Shown here: one piece after another, positions 36,583 to 43,813 of the stretch
Numbering within the stretch: position 1 is the stretch's first letter
How the letters are laid out: the number at the start of each line of letters is the position of its first letter
The notes under the pieces: model-generated
Seen by the model: only the letters and a program-made list of their open reading frames with translations
What the model was told of the DNA's origin: nothing
Databases searched by the model: none
Program-made: the position numbers and the translations under genes
Assembly: GCA_965215295.1 (NCBI GenBank)
Contig: OZ244045.1
Span: 744,001-808,000, forward strand
Length of the DNA stretch: 64,000 bases
Direction of reading: 5' to 3'
Source of the DNA: HK1 sp965215295
GTDB taxonomy: Bacteria > Pseudomonadota > Gammaproteobacteria > HK1

Positions 36583-37154
36583 ACATGCCGAATACGCTCA
36601 CCGCGTTGCGCATCGTCCTCGTGCCGATCCTCGCCCTCGTGTTCTACCTTCCGTTCTCGTGGGCGCCGATGGCATGCGCCGCGATATTCGCACTGGCTGC
36701 GGCAACGGACTGGGCGGACGGATACCTCGCTCGGCGGCTGTCCCAGGTCTCCACGTTCGGGGCGTTTCTCGATCCGGTGGCCGACAAGCTGATGGTCGCG
36801 GTCGCTCTCGTGCTCCTGCTCCATCGCGACCCGGAACTCTGGCTGGCGATCCCGGCCGCGATCATCATCTGTCGCGAAATCGTCGTGTCTGCGCTGCGGG
36901 AGCTCATGGCGGAACTCGGCCAGCGCGCGACGGTAGCGGTGGCGGCGCTCGGAAAGGTAAAGACGGTCTCGCAGATGGCCGCTCTCCTGCTGATGCTGTA
37001 CCGCCATGACGTGGGTCCGATTCCGATGTACCAGGCCGGAAGCGTTCTGCTCTATGTGGCGACGGTGCTGACGATCTGGTCGATGGTGATCTACCTGCGC
37101 GTTGCGTGGCCGGTGATGGCTTCGACGGGCACCGACGACAATCGTCCGGTGTGA
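36579..37154 (+). CDS. pgsA: CDP-diacylglycerol--glycerol-3-phosphate 3-phosphatidyltransferase
   Basis: Inner-membrane enzyme making phosphatidylglycerophosphate, the first committed step to phosphatidylglycerol and cardiolipin. The 191-aa product starts MNMPNTLTALRIVLVPIL and carries the CDP-alcohol phosphotransferase motif DWADGYLARRLSQVSTFGAFLDPVADK (D-x2-D-G-x2-A-R-x8-G-x3-D-x3-D), with four to six transmembrane helices. Its ATG overlaps the uvrC stop. The tRNA-Gly promoter lies 58 bp downstream. Confidence 0.95.
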   Translation: MNMPNTLTALRIVLVPILALVFYLPFSWAPMACAAIFALAAATDWADGYLARRLSQVSTFGAFLDPVADKLMVAVALVLLLHRDPELWLAIPAAIIICREIVVSALRELMAELGQRATVAVAALGKVKTVSQMAALLLMLYRHDVGPIPMYQAGSVLLYVATVLTIWSMVIYLRVAWPVMASTGTDDNRPV

Positions 37155-37211
37155 GCGGAGGAGGGGACGCGTTCCGGACGGACGGCTGGAGACCCGGCCG
37201 GTCCGCATCGC

Positions 37212-37239
37212 TTGACAGCCGATCGACTGGTTCTAGAAT
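37212..37239 (+). promoter_or_regulatory. Strong sigma-70 promoter of the tRNA cluster
   Basis: Consensus -35 TTGACA (37212-37217), a 16-bp spacer and -10 TAGAAT (37234-37239) lie 13 bp before tRNA-Gly. Only the C-rich discriminator departs from a strong promoter, as is usual for stringently controlled stable-RNA genes. Confidence 0.8.
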
Positions 37240-37252
37240 AACCCCCCACCCA

Positions 37253-37328
37253 GCGGGAATAGCTCAGTTGGTAGAGCACAACCTTGCCAAGGTTGGGGTC
37301 GCGAGTTCGAATCTCGTTTCCCGCTCCA
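37253..37328 (+). tRNA. glyW: tRNA-Gly (anticodon GCC)
   Basis: 76-nt cloverleaf with encoded CCA: acceptor GCGGGAA pairing with TTCCCGC, D-arm AGCTCAGTTGGTAGAGC, anticodon stem-loop ACCTTGCCAAGGT with GCC at 37286-37288, and T-arm with GTTCGAATC. First of three tRNAs after pgsA, equivalent to E. coli glyW. Confidence 0.97.
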
Positions 37329-37380
37329 GGCACTTCACCGGTCGACGGCCACATGCTTGCCTGCATCGGCCGATGCCTCG

Positions 37381-37454
37381 GGCTGAGTGGCAGAGTGGTC
37401 ATGCAGCGGCCTGCAAAGCCGTGTACGCCGGTTCGATTCCGACCTCAGCCTCCA
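37381..37454 (+). tRNA. cysT: tRNA-Cys (anticodon GCA)
   Basis: 74 nt including CCA: acceptor GGCTGAG pairs with CTCAGCC, the anticodon GCA is at 37413-37415 in the loop CTGCAAA, and the T-loop is TTCGATT. The overall sequence resembles E. coli cysT and it occupies the same position between glyW and leuZ. Confidence 0.96.
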
Positions 37455-37469
37455 CCTTTCCTCGCATCG

Positions 37470-37498
37470 TTTACATTCCCGGGACACCTCTCTAATCT
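37470..37498 (+). promoter_or_regulatory. Candidate promoter dedicated to tRNA-Leu
   Basis: TTTACA (37470-37475), a 17-bp spacer and TAATCT (37493-37498) lie between tRNA-Cys and tRNA-Leu and end 13 bp before the latter. This would let the intron-containing tRNA be expressed separately from the upstream two. Confidence 0.5.
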
Positions 37499-37511
37499 GC
37501 CGGCTCGTGTC

Positions 37512-37824
37512 GCCCGGGTGGCGGAATTGGCAGACGCAGCGGACTCGTCGGGGTCCCCCACGCGGAAACGTGTGGGTGCACAGGGGTCAAATTCGGGGAA
37601 CCCTTAACAGGTCGAGCTGATGGCAATCCCGAGCTAAGCCCATGCCGGCCATGGGAAAGTGTAGAGACTAGACGGCCCCTGCCTAAGTGCCTGACGGCAT
37701 ACGGCAAAGGGATAGTCCAGACCACGCGGCGCGTTCCCGGCGCGCGGTAGCGAAAGCTACGGTGGTACGTAAAATCCGCCGGCCCGCACGGGCCTTACCG
37801 GTTCGACCCCGGTCCCGGGCACCA
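37512..37824 (+). tRNA. leuZ: tRNA-Leu (anticodon UAA) interrupted by a group I intron
   Basis: Exon 1 is 37512-37545 and exon 2 is 37770-37824. Joined, they give an 89-nt class II tRNA: acceptor GCCCGGG/CCCGGGC, D-arm GCGGAATTGGCAGACGC, anticodon stem GCGGA/TCCGC with loop CUUAAAA (anticodon UAA), a long variable arm (GGCCC-GCAC-GGGCC), T-arm ACCGG-UUCGACC-CCGGU, and encoded CCA. The 224-nt insertion splits the anticodon loop between U33 and U34. The position after cysT equals E. coli leuZ, whose anticodon is also UAA, supporting the exon assignment. Without splicing no functional tRNA can form, so this gene depends on the ribozyme. Confidence 0.93.
37546..37769 (+). ncRNA. Self-splicing group I intron (IC3-like) in tRNA-Leu(UAA)
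   Basis: 224 nt, no reading frame. P1: exon end GGACU (37541-37545) pairs with GGUCC (37552-37556), giving the required U-G pair at the 5' splice site. P2: CCCACGCG-GAAA-CGTGTGGG (37557-37576), a GNRA tetraloop hairpin. Core: Q-like AATCCCGAGC (37625-37634), R-like GTAGAGACTAGACGG (37661-37675) and S-like AAGGGATAGTCC; P7 is GACTA (37666-37670) with TAGTC (37713-37717). P9: GTAGC-GAAA-GCTAC (37747-37760). The last intron base is G (37769). Small size and GAAA loops on P2 and P9 match the compact Azoarcus tRNA-Ile intron class. Confidence 0.92.
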
Positions 37825-38387
37825 GCCTCCGTTCGTCGGACAGCGGCTCGATGCTCGTCAGCGTGCCGCAACGTCCACGACAGCAGTCACGCCGTCATTC
37901 TCCGCGCCGGTCCACATTCCTGCCGGACTGCATTCCTGATCGATGCGAGTTCGAATCGATGTCCGGCGAGAGGAGACCGTTTCCGCGGAATGAATTTAAC
38001 ATAATATGGATTATGCGTAGTTCGAGACAGGATCGGATCGGAGCTGATCGCATGTGCATCTCGACGGACGATCCGCACTTCGATTCGAACTTCCCGAACG
38101 TATCGAACAATCTGCTCGCCAATGTCTCTCGCGAGACCGCGGTGCGGATTCGGATGGGCGGGACCCGTCTGTACGGCTTCGACGGGCAGCGTTTCGCGAG
38201 AGCGGTCCGGACGGGCCGGCACGCTTCAGCTGGCCGCCGCAGATTGAGCGGCAGCCGCCGCACCCCGCGAGGGCGGGTCTGGTCGCGAGACGACATGGGT
38301 CCGGAGGCCGTTCGGGCGAGCGCCCTCCCCCCATGCGCCCGCCGGATCGGGAACGCCCTCGGCAAGCGATCCCCGGCCGGGTTCCGT
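37825..38387. other. Gene-free interval after the tRNA cluster
   Basis: About 560 bp with no supported gene. It includes an AT-rich island near 37988-38022 (AATTTAACATAATATGGATT) inside GC-rich DNA. Reading frames on either strand look non-coding. No further tRNA was found. Confidence 0.45.
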
Positions 38388-39272
38388 TCAGCCGCCGTTC
38401 TGCGGGTCCGTCCGCGGCAGCATCGATGAAAGCGCCTTGTATACGCCGGCGCCGACGATCGCGCCCGTGATCGGCGCGAGGATGTAGACCGTGAAGAAAC
38501 CGCCGCGGGGGCCCGGGATGGCGATGTCACCCCAACCGAGGAACCAGGACACGGCCCGCGGCCCGAAGTCGCGGGCAGGGTTGAGTGCCGCCTGGGTCAA
38601 GGGAGCGACCACCGAGATGATCGCTGCGACTCCGACTCCGATCACCACCGCGGCGGCGGCGGACGGCGGCCGTCCGGGATTCCTGGGGCTGGTCACCGCG
38701 AACACCAGGAAGGCGAGCATCGCGGTGCCGACGAACTCCGCCATGAACGCGGAGACGGGACCCACCACCCGCCACGCCTGCTCGTCGGTGCCGAAGATCG
38801 CGGGGTTCGGGAAGTACTCGCCGAACACCATGGCGCTGAGCTCGCTCCCCGGCCCTCCTCTCAGCAGCCCGTGCTGGCGTTCGAACTCGATGATCGCTTC
38901 GAAGAACATGCCGTAGAGCACGATGGAGGCCGCCGCGGCGCCGAGGGTCTGGGCGATCCAGTAGGGAACGACTCGTCGCCACGGGAAGCCGTCCCAGACC
39001 GCGGCGGCGGCGGTGATGGCGGGATTGATGTGCGCGCCCGACAGGGCCGCCGCCGTATAGATGCCGAGGGATACCCCCACCGCCCATACCACGGCGACCT
39101 GCCACAGGCCCGCCTGCGCGCCGGTCACCACCGCGGCATTGACGGCGCCAACCCCGAAGAAGACGAGCACGAAGGTCCCGAAGAACTCTCCCGCGAGGGC
39201 TCCGGGCAGCGGAAGCGAGCCCGGACCCGACGGAGTCCGGCCTGCGTCTTCAGGGGTGTTGCTTTCGCTCAA
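38388..39272 (-). CDS. Aquaglyceroporin (MIP/GlpF family)
   Basis: A 294-aa channel with six transmembrane helices and the two pore half-helices: SGAHINPAITAA near residue 83 and the second motif LNPARDFGPR near 230, whose Asp after NPAR is typical of glycerol facilitators rather than strict water channels. FFGTFVLVFFGVGAVNAAV is the usual first helix. GlpF-type channels conduct undissociated arsenite, and some arsenic operons carry one (AqpS). Its place downstream of aioBA on the same strand makes arsenite passage a reasonable inference. Glycerol transport remains possible; no glpK is nearby. Confidence 0.9.
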   Translation of the reverse strand: MSESNTPEDAGRTPSGPGSLPLPGALAGEFFGTFVLVFFGVGAVNAAVVTGAQAGLWQVAVVWAVGVSLGIYTAAALSGAHINPAITAAAAVWDGFPWRRVVPYWIAQTLGAAAASIVLYGMFFEAIIEFERQHGLLRGGPGSELSAMVFGEYFPNPAIFGTDEQAWRVVGPVSAFMAEFVGTAMLAFLVFAVTSPRNPGRPPSAAAAVVIGVGVAAIISVVAPLTQAALNPARDFGPRAVSWFLGWGDIAIPGPRGGFFTVYILAPITGAIVGAGVYKALSSMLPRTDPQNGG

Positions 39273-39441
39273 TGTGCTCTCCTCATCGGCCGGAATCGTC
39301 GGAATCCTTCGTCCACTACACGGTCGGTCGTCCGTCGTTGCCGTCCCGGTCGCCAGGGCCGCTTGCCGGCCTCCGGCTCGTGCGGCACCTCTCGTTCCGG
39401 TCCGCCGGCATCGGCACCTGTGGTTGCCGGTGCGTCCCGCG

Positions 39442-40524
39442 TCACGGTCGGAGGGCGCCCGGCACGCCAGCCGCGGCGCCGAGGCGAGCCCCTGCGATTC
39501 GCGCTTCGTCCGCGCGGAAGTCCCGCAACGTCGCCTGTTCCAGGTTCGTGTCTTCGAGGTTCGCCCGGTGTGCGATTGCGCCGCTCAGGTCGGCGCCGAC
39601 GAGCTGGGCCGACGTGAGGTCCGCATCGCTGAAGTCGGCCGCCGTGAAATCCGCGCCATACGCGCGAACCCACGACAGGCCGGCGCTGTTGAACCGCGCC
39701 CCGGGGGCCCGCGCCCACGTCAGGTCGGCGTGCTGGAGTCTGGCGTGCCGAAGATTCGCGCCCGCCAGCACCGCCTCGCTCAAGTCGACACTGATCAGGC
39801 CGGCGGCCTCCAGGCTCGCTTCGGACAGGTCCGCCCCCCGCATCCGTGCGCCGCTCGGACCCGGATGCCCGGGACCCGATGCGCCGAGCTCGGCCGCGTT
39901 CAGTGTTGCCCGCCGAAGCACCGCCTGCGAGAGGTCGGCGTCGGCCAGCAACGCGCCGGTCAAGTCCGAGGCTTCGAGGTTCGTGCGCACGAGCGATGCG
40001 CCTCCGAGCAGCGCTCCCCGCATCACCGCGCCGGCGGCCGATGCCGAATCGAGTGTCGCACGGAGCAGCGTCGCATTCGTGAAGACTGCGCCGTCGAGCC
40101 GGGCACGGGTGAGATCGGTACTGCCGAGGTTGGCGTCGGTAAAGTCCGCGCCGCGGCCATCCGCCTCGCGCAAGTAGGCTTCCCGCAGGTCCGCGCCCCT
40201 CAATGAGGCGCCTCGGAGGTCGGCGCCGGTCAGATTCGCGCCGATCAGCACCGCGCCGTCGAGCACCTGCCCGGAGAAATCGTGTCCGCGGAGATCGGCC
40301 CCCCGGTAATCCGGCTCCCCTGCCGGTGCGTCTGGTCCGGCCAGTACGGTGACCATCGCGAGCACCGCCGCTGCCCACACGTGTCCCCTGACCTGCTTCT
40401 CCCGCCGACGCCCACGCCCGCTCGGATGCCCGTCGTTCCCGCGAAGCCCGTGCCCGTGAACGCGGATAGCGGAGGTCCGGAAAGCCCGGCTCCGGCCATG
40501 CCGGGTCAGGGCCGACTCGATCAC
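39442..40524 (-). CDS. Pentapeptide-repeat protein, probably exported
   Basis: About 270 residues form a long run of A(D/N)LXX-type pentapeptides (for example ADLRGASLRGADLREAYLREAD), which fold as a right-handed quadrilateral beta-helix. One short break occurs near ELGASGPGHPGPSGARM. Before the repeats is a hydrophobic segment (VWAAAVLAMVTVLAGPDAPAGEP) that looks like a signal peptide or membrane anchor. The start is uncertain: GTG at 40524 (2 bp after the aioA stop) leaves 48 residues before the hydrophobic part; GTG at 40380 starts at it but leaves no basic n-region. It lies between aioA and the aquaglyceroporin. The function of this family is generally unknown outside gyrase-protecting members. 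Confidence 0.75.
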   Translation of the reverse strand: MIESALTRHGRSRAFRTSAIRVHGHGLRGNDGHPSGRGRRREKQVRGHVWAAAVLAMVTVLAGPDAPAGEPDYRGADLRGHDFSGQVLDGAVLIGANLTGADLRGASLRGADLREAYLREADGRGADFTDANLGSTDLTRARLDGAVFTNATLLRATLDSASAAGAVMRGALLGGASLVRTNLEASDLTGALLADADLSQAVLRRATLNAAELGASGPGHPGPSGARMRGADLSEASLEAAGLISVDLSEAVLAGANLRHARLQHADLTWARAPGARFNSAGLSWVRAYGADFTAADFSDADLTSAQLVGADLSGAIAHRANLEDTNLEQATLRDFRADEARIAGARLGAAAGVPGALRP

Positions 40525-40525
40525 C

Positions 40526-43012
40526 TCAGATCGCAACGTTCTGGGGCCGGAAAGACGCCCGTCGCGCTTCCGCCTGAGGACCCACGCGCCGGATGTCCGC
40601 CCACGCGCCCTTGTAGTACGGAATCGTGGTGGTCGGGTCGACGTGGTCGGACACGAGATCCCCCGCTGCGCCACGCGGCTGCCCGAACACCATGAACGTA
40701 TGTCCGGGCTTCACTGCGATGGTCGGATACGCGGTCGCCCTGACCGTGCCGACATCGTTGGACAGCTCCACGAGATCGCCCGGCTCGATCCCGAGGGAAA
40801 GCGCGTCTTCGGGATGCATTTCCAGGTACGGGAGGGGGACGCGGTCGCGGTAGAACGGAACATGGCGATGGTGGTAGAGCGTCTGCCAGACGTGGTTCGT
40901 GCGTCCGTTGTTGACCCAGAACCGGTATCGCCGGCGTTGCGACTCGAACGCCGCACCGTAGCCGGGCCACGGAAGCGGTGCGGGAACGAACCGCGCCTTG
41001 CCCGAGGGCGTGAAGAACCGGCCGTCTTCGTGCAGCCGGACCGTGCCGGAAGGCGTCCCGTTCACCAGCCGCACCGGAGTCTGGATGCCTTCGTTGCCGA
41101 GCCGGCGCAGCAGGTCGTAGGTCACACCGGCGTAGCCTTCCATGGGATCGTCGGCGCCGCCGTCGAACCGGTAGCGCGCGTGGATGAACACGTCCTCGTC
41201 GGTTCGCCACTCGAAATCAAGGAACCTGTTGGCCATCAACGGGTTGCGATCCTCGAGGTACAGCTCGCGGAGTCGTCTCGCGAACTTCGCGGCGATGGCC
41301 CAGTCCGGTATCGCCTCCCCGGGCGGGTCCATGAACCGCTCGTAGAGCCGCAGGCGCCGTTCCCCGTTGATCGACGTGAGGTTCATCTCTCCCCACTGCG
41401 CGGCCGGCAGGACCAGGTGCGCATGGCGGGCGGTCGCGGTGAGGTAGATGTCCTGGGCCAGGATGAACATGCCGCCGCGCTTCATCGCCTCGACGACGGC
41501 GGTCACCCGTTCGCCGACCGGGGCCTCGCGCGTGGCGTGAAGCGCCTCGGTGACCGGAGCGCCGCGCCGCTTCAGCGCCTGCTCCATCGCTTCGGCCCGC
41601 AGGGTGGTGAGTACCGGATTGCAGCCGCCGACCCAGAAGACCTTCGCCTCGCCCCGCCGCACCTTCTCGTCGACGTTGAGCGCGGGCCGGCTGCCCGGAT
41701 AGGGCGGCCTGACGTAGCCTTCCTGGTGGCCGCCCAGCCGGCTGATCCCGGTCCCCGGCTTGCCGACGTTGCCGCCGAGGAGGCCGAGCCCCACGATTGC
41801 GGCGATGTTCTCGTAGTTCTTCAGCCCCCAGATCAGCCCCTTCTCGTAGTGCAGGAGGGTACGCCGGCGGTAGCCACCCTCCTTCGGAGACGCGATCCAC
41901 CGGGCCGCCTGATGGATGCGCTCGGGCGAGATTCCGCACCGCCGCGCGGCGCGGGCCACGACCTCGCGGGCGGGCCGATCGACCTGGAGGGTGGAGCGTT
42001 GCCAGGACTCGAAGGTCTGCCATTCGCAATGCCGGCGCAGGAAATCGACGTCGTGCCAGCGTTGGTCGAGTATCGTGCGCGCGATTGCGTTGAACAGGGC
42101 GATGTCGGTTCCGGGTTCGATGTCGAGGTGCATCACCCGGTCCGCCCCGCCCGCCGCCTCTGCCGTCGCTACCGTCATGGTCCGCCGCGGGTCGATGACG
42201 ATCATGCGTCCCGGCTCGGCCGGTTCGGCGCCGAAGGCGGCCCGTTTGCTGCCGAGCGTGGCGCCTTGAAGGTTCGGCGCCATGTGGTCGAGGAAGTAGT
42301 TGGTCTGGGTCTCGTACGGATTCGCACCGGCGATGACGATGGTGTCGGCGAGGCGAGCGTCGAAGTAGCTGTTGGTCAAGGGCGCGAGCCCCGCATCGGC
42401 CGCCGCGTGGACCTCGCTGTTGTAGGCGGGCCGGTTGTGAATCGACGCGGTGCGGGTGCCGATCCCGGAGAAGAACAGCCGCCCGACCGCCCAGTTGTTC
42501 TCGAAGCCCCCTCCCCCGCCTCCGTGGTCGAAGAACTTCATCCCGACCGCGTCCGGTCCCCAGCGGTCGATCACCGCCTTCACGATCCGGGCGCCGAGAT
42601 CGGCCGCGGCCTCCCAGGTCGTGCGTTCGTGCCGTTGTGCGCCCAGCATCATCGGGACGTGAAGCCGGGCCTTCGTCTCCTGGTCCGGTGCGTAGAGGGT
42701 CTGGGCCAGGCCTGCGCCGCGCACTGACGCAAGTCCATGGTTCACGGAGCATTTCCCGTCCGGCAGGATGGCCACATGGTACCGGCGGCCGTCCCCCTCG
42801 GTGATGATCCGGTGCATCGACGGGGCGAGCCAGTCGGAGTTCGGCGGCAGAGGCTCGCGGAGGTCGAGCCCGAGTGCGTTGTCGTCGGGCGCCGGGCCTC
42901 CCTCGCGGCCTTCCGGCCACTTGTATACGCGGTAGCCGCATCCGACGATGCAGAACTGGCAGACGGTGTTGCGGCGTTCGGCGTCAGCCGGGGGGATGGG
43001 TACGCGATCCAT
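40526..43012 (-). CDS. aioA: Arsenite oxidase large (molybdopterin) subunit AioA
   Basis: Catalytic subunit that oxidises arsenite to arsenate in the periplasm with a bis-molybdopterin-guanine-dinucleotide centre and a 3Fe-4S cluster. The 828-aa length matches the family (about 825). The N-terminal signature VCQFCIVGCGYRVYKWPEG gives cluster ligands C18, C21 and C25; CSVNHGLASVRG follows near residue 95. HNRPAYNSEVHAA, ANPYETQTNYFLDHMAP and the C-terminal NNGRTNHVWQTLYHHR are as in AioA. These features separate it from ArxA/ArrA, which have a 4Fe-4S ligand set. Partner aioB is 14 bp upstream. Confidence 0.93.
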   Translation of the reverse strand: MDRVPIPPADAERRNTVCQFCIVGCGYRVYKWPEGREGGPAPDDNALGLDLREPLPPNSDWLAPSMHRIITEGDGRRYHVAILPDGKCSVNHGLASVRGAGLAQTLYAPDQETKARLHVPMMLGAQRHERTTWEAAADLGARIVKAVIDRWGPDAVGMKFFDHGGGGGGFENNWAVGRLFFSGIGTRTASIHNRPAYNSEVHAAADAGLAPLTNSYFDARLADTIVIAGANPYETQTNYFLDHMAPNLQGATLGSKRAAFGAEPAEPGRMIVIDPRRTMTVATAEAAGGADRVMHLDIEPGTDIALFNAIARTILDQRWHDVDFLRRHCEWQTFESWQRSTLQVDRPAREVVARAARRCGISPERIHQAARWIASPKEGGYRRRTLLHYEKGLIWGLKNYENIAAIVGLGLLGGNVGKPGTGISRLGGHQEGYVRPPYPGSRPALNVDEKVRRGEAKVFWVGGCNPVLTTLRAEAMEQALKRRGAPVTEALHATREAPVGERVTAVVEAMKRGGMFILAQDIYLTATARHAHLVLPAAQWGEMNLTSINGERRLRLYERFMDPPGEAIPDWAIAAKFARRLRELYLEDRNPLMANRFLDFEWRTDEDVFIHARYRFDGGADDPMEGYAGVTYDLLRRLGNEGIQTPVRLVNGTPSGTVRLHEDGRFFTPSGKARFVPAPLPWPGYGAAFESQRRRYRFWVNNGRTNHVWQTLYHHRHVPFYRDRVPLPYLEMHPEDALSLGIEPGDLVELSNDVGTVRATAYPTIAVKPGHTFMVFGQPRGAAGDLVSDHVDPTTTIPYYKGAWADIRRVGPQAEARRASFRPQNVAI

Positions 43013-43026
43013 GGACCGGACGGTCC

Positions 43027-43563
43027 TCAGACGAGGTTGGTGTGCCGGCCGTAGATGAGGCCCGTCACGCCCGTCGCCACGACCATCCCGGACTCGATGC
43101 GGAGCTCGATTCGGGGCAGGGGCTGGCTCGCCTGGCCGATGACGAGACCGCCCGCCTTCTCCGGATCGAAGGTGCTCCAGTGGCACGGACAGATGAGCAG
43201 GCGGTGCTCCGGCTTGTAGATCACGGGGCACCCCTTGTGGGTGCACAGGGAAGAGAACGCGACGATGCTCGCGTCCGGTCCCACCCCTTCGAGAACCTCC
43301 GTGGCCATGCGCAGGAGAAGCGCCGGCGACCGATCGTCCGGATAGGTGAACGGGACGGTGGCTCCCGGAGACAGCGCGTCGAGCGCGATGACGGGCTTCA
43401 TCGGATAGCCCGCGGTCTGCGCAGCGGCGGCGCGGGACTGGATGACGCCCGGGGTCGCGGCACCGACTCCCGCGGCTCCCGTCGTCTGGATGAACCGGCG
43501 TCTCGTCAGCCGGCGCCGTTTCGGGTCCGGGTCCCGTGGCCGGCCCTGGTCTTCTTCCGTCAT
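43027..43563 (-). CDS. aioB: Arsenite oxidase small (Rieske) subunit AioB
   Basis: A 178-aa Rieske 2Fe-2S protein that takes electrons from AioA and passes them to cytochrome c or azurin. The twin-arginine motif is LTRRRFIQTTGAAGVGAA (residues 19-36), so the AioAB complex is exported folded through Tat. Rieske motifs are CTHKGCPV and CPCHWSTFD, with the two cysteines beyond the ligands that can form the stabilising disulfide. The ATG at 43563 follows GGAAGGGA. aioB precedes aioA, the canonical order. No aioXSR sensor genes or ars resistance genes were found in the window. Confidence 0.93.
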   Translation of the reverse strand: MTEEDQGRPRDPDPKRRRLTRRRFIQTTGAAGVGAATPGVIQSRAAAAQTAGYPMKPVIALDALSPGATVPFTYPDDRSPALLLRMATEVLEGVGPDASIVAFSSLCTHKGCPVIYKPEHRLLICPCHWSTFDPEKAGGLVIGQASQPLPRIELRIESGMVVATGVTGLIYGRHTNLV

Positions 43564-43813
43564 GTTGTCGTTCCCTTCCGGCACGCCGGGCATTGGTGCC
43601 CGACTGCTCGCCGCTTCCGTCGTCCGCCGGCGTCGGCTCGCCCCGGCCCGATGCGGCCCATGCCCATGCGGGTTCCCCGGCGATTGGAGACGGTCCCCGC
43701 GGTCCCCGGTCATGGCGTATGCAATAAATTACTTCAGATTAACTTCTCAGTAAATTGAATGTTCATCGTTTTTTCATTTCACATCCGTTCTTCGTCCGAT
43801 ATCCGGGCCCGCG
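43564..43813 (-). promoter_or_regulatory. AT-rich region upstream of aioBA
   Basis: The stretch 43705-43795 is strongly AT-rich compared with its surroundings and is the likely aioBA promoter region. On the minus strand TTTACT, a 17-nt spacer and TAATTT can be aligned, a weak sigma-70 candidate. I looked for a sigma-54 -24/-12 site (as in some aioBA operons) and did not see one. Confidence 0.35.

Noticed and set aside
37825..38387. Further tRNA genes or a rRNA start after tRNA-Leu
   Set aside because: No additional GTTCGA T-loop with matching acceptor stems was found, and nothing resembles rRNA.
40526..43012. Alternative call as anaerobic arsenite oxidase ArxA or another molybdoenzyme
   Set aside because: The CxxCxxxC N-terminal pattern with the 3Fe-4S-type follow-on, the length and the Rieske partner fit AioA. 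ArxA/ArrA pair with a 4Fe-4S ferredoxin-type subunit instead.
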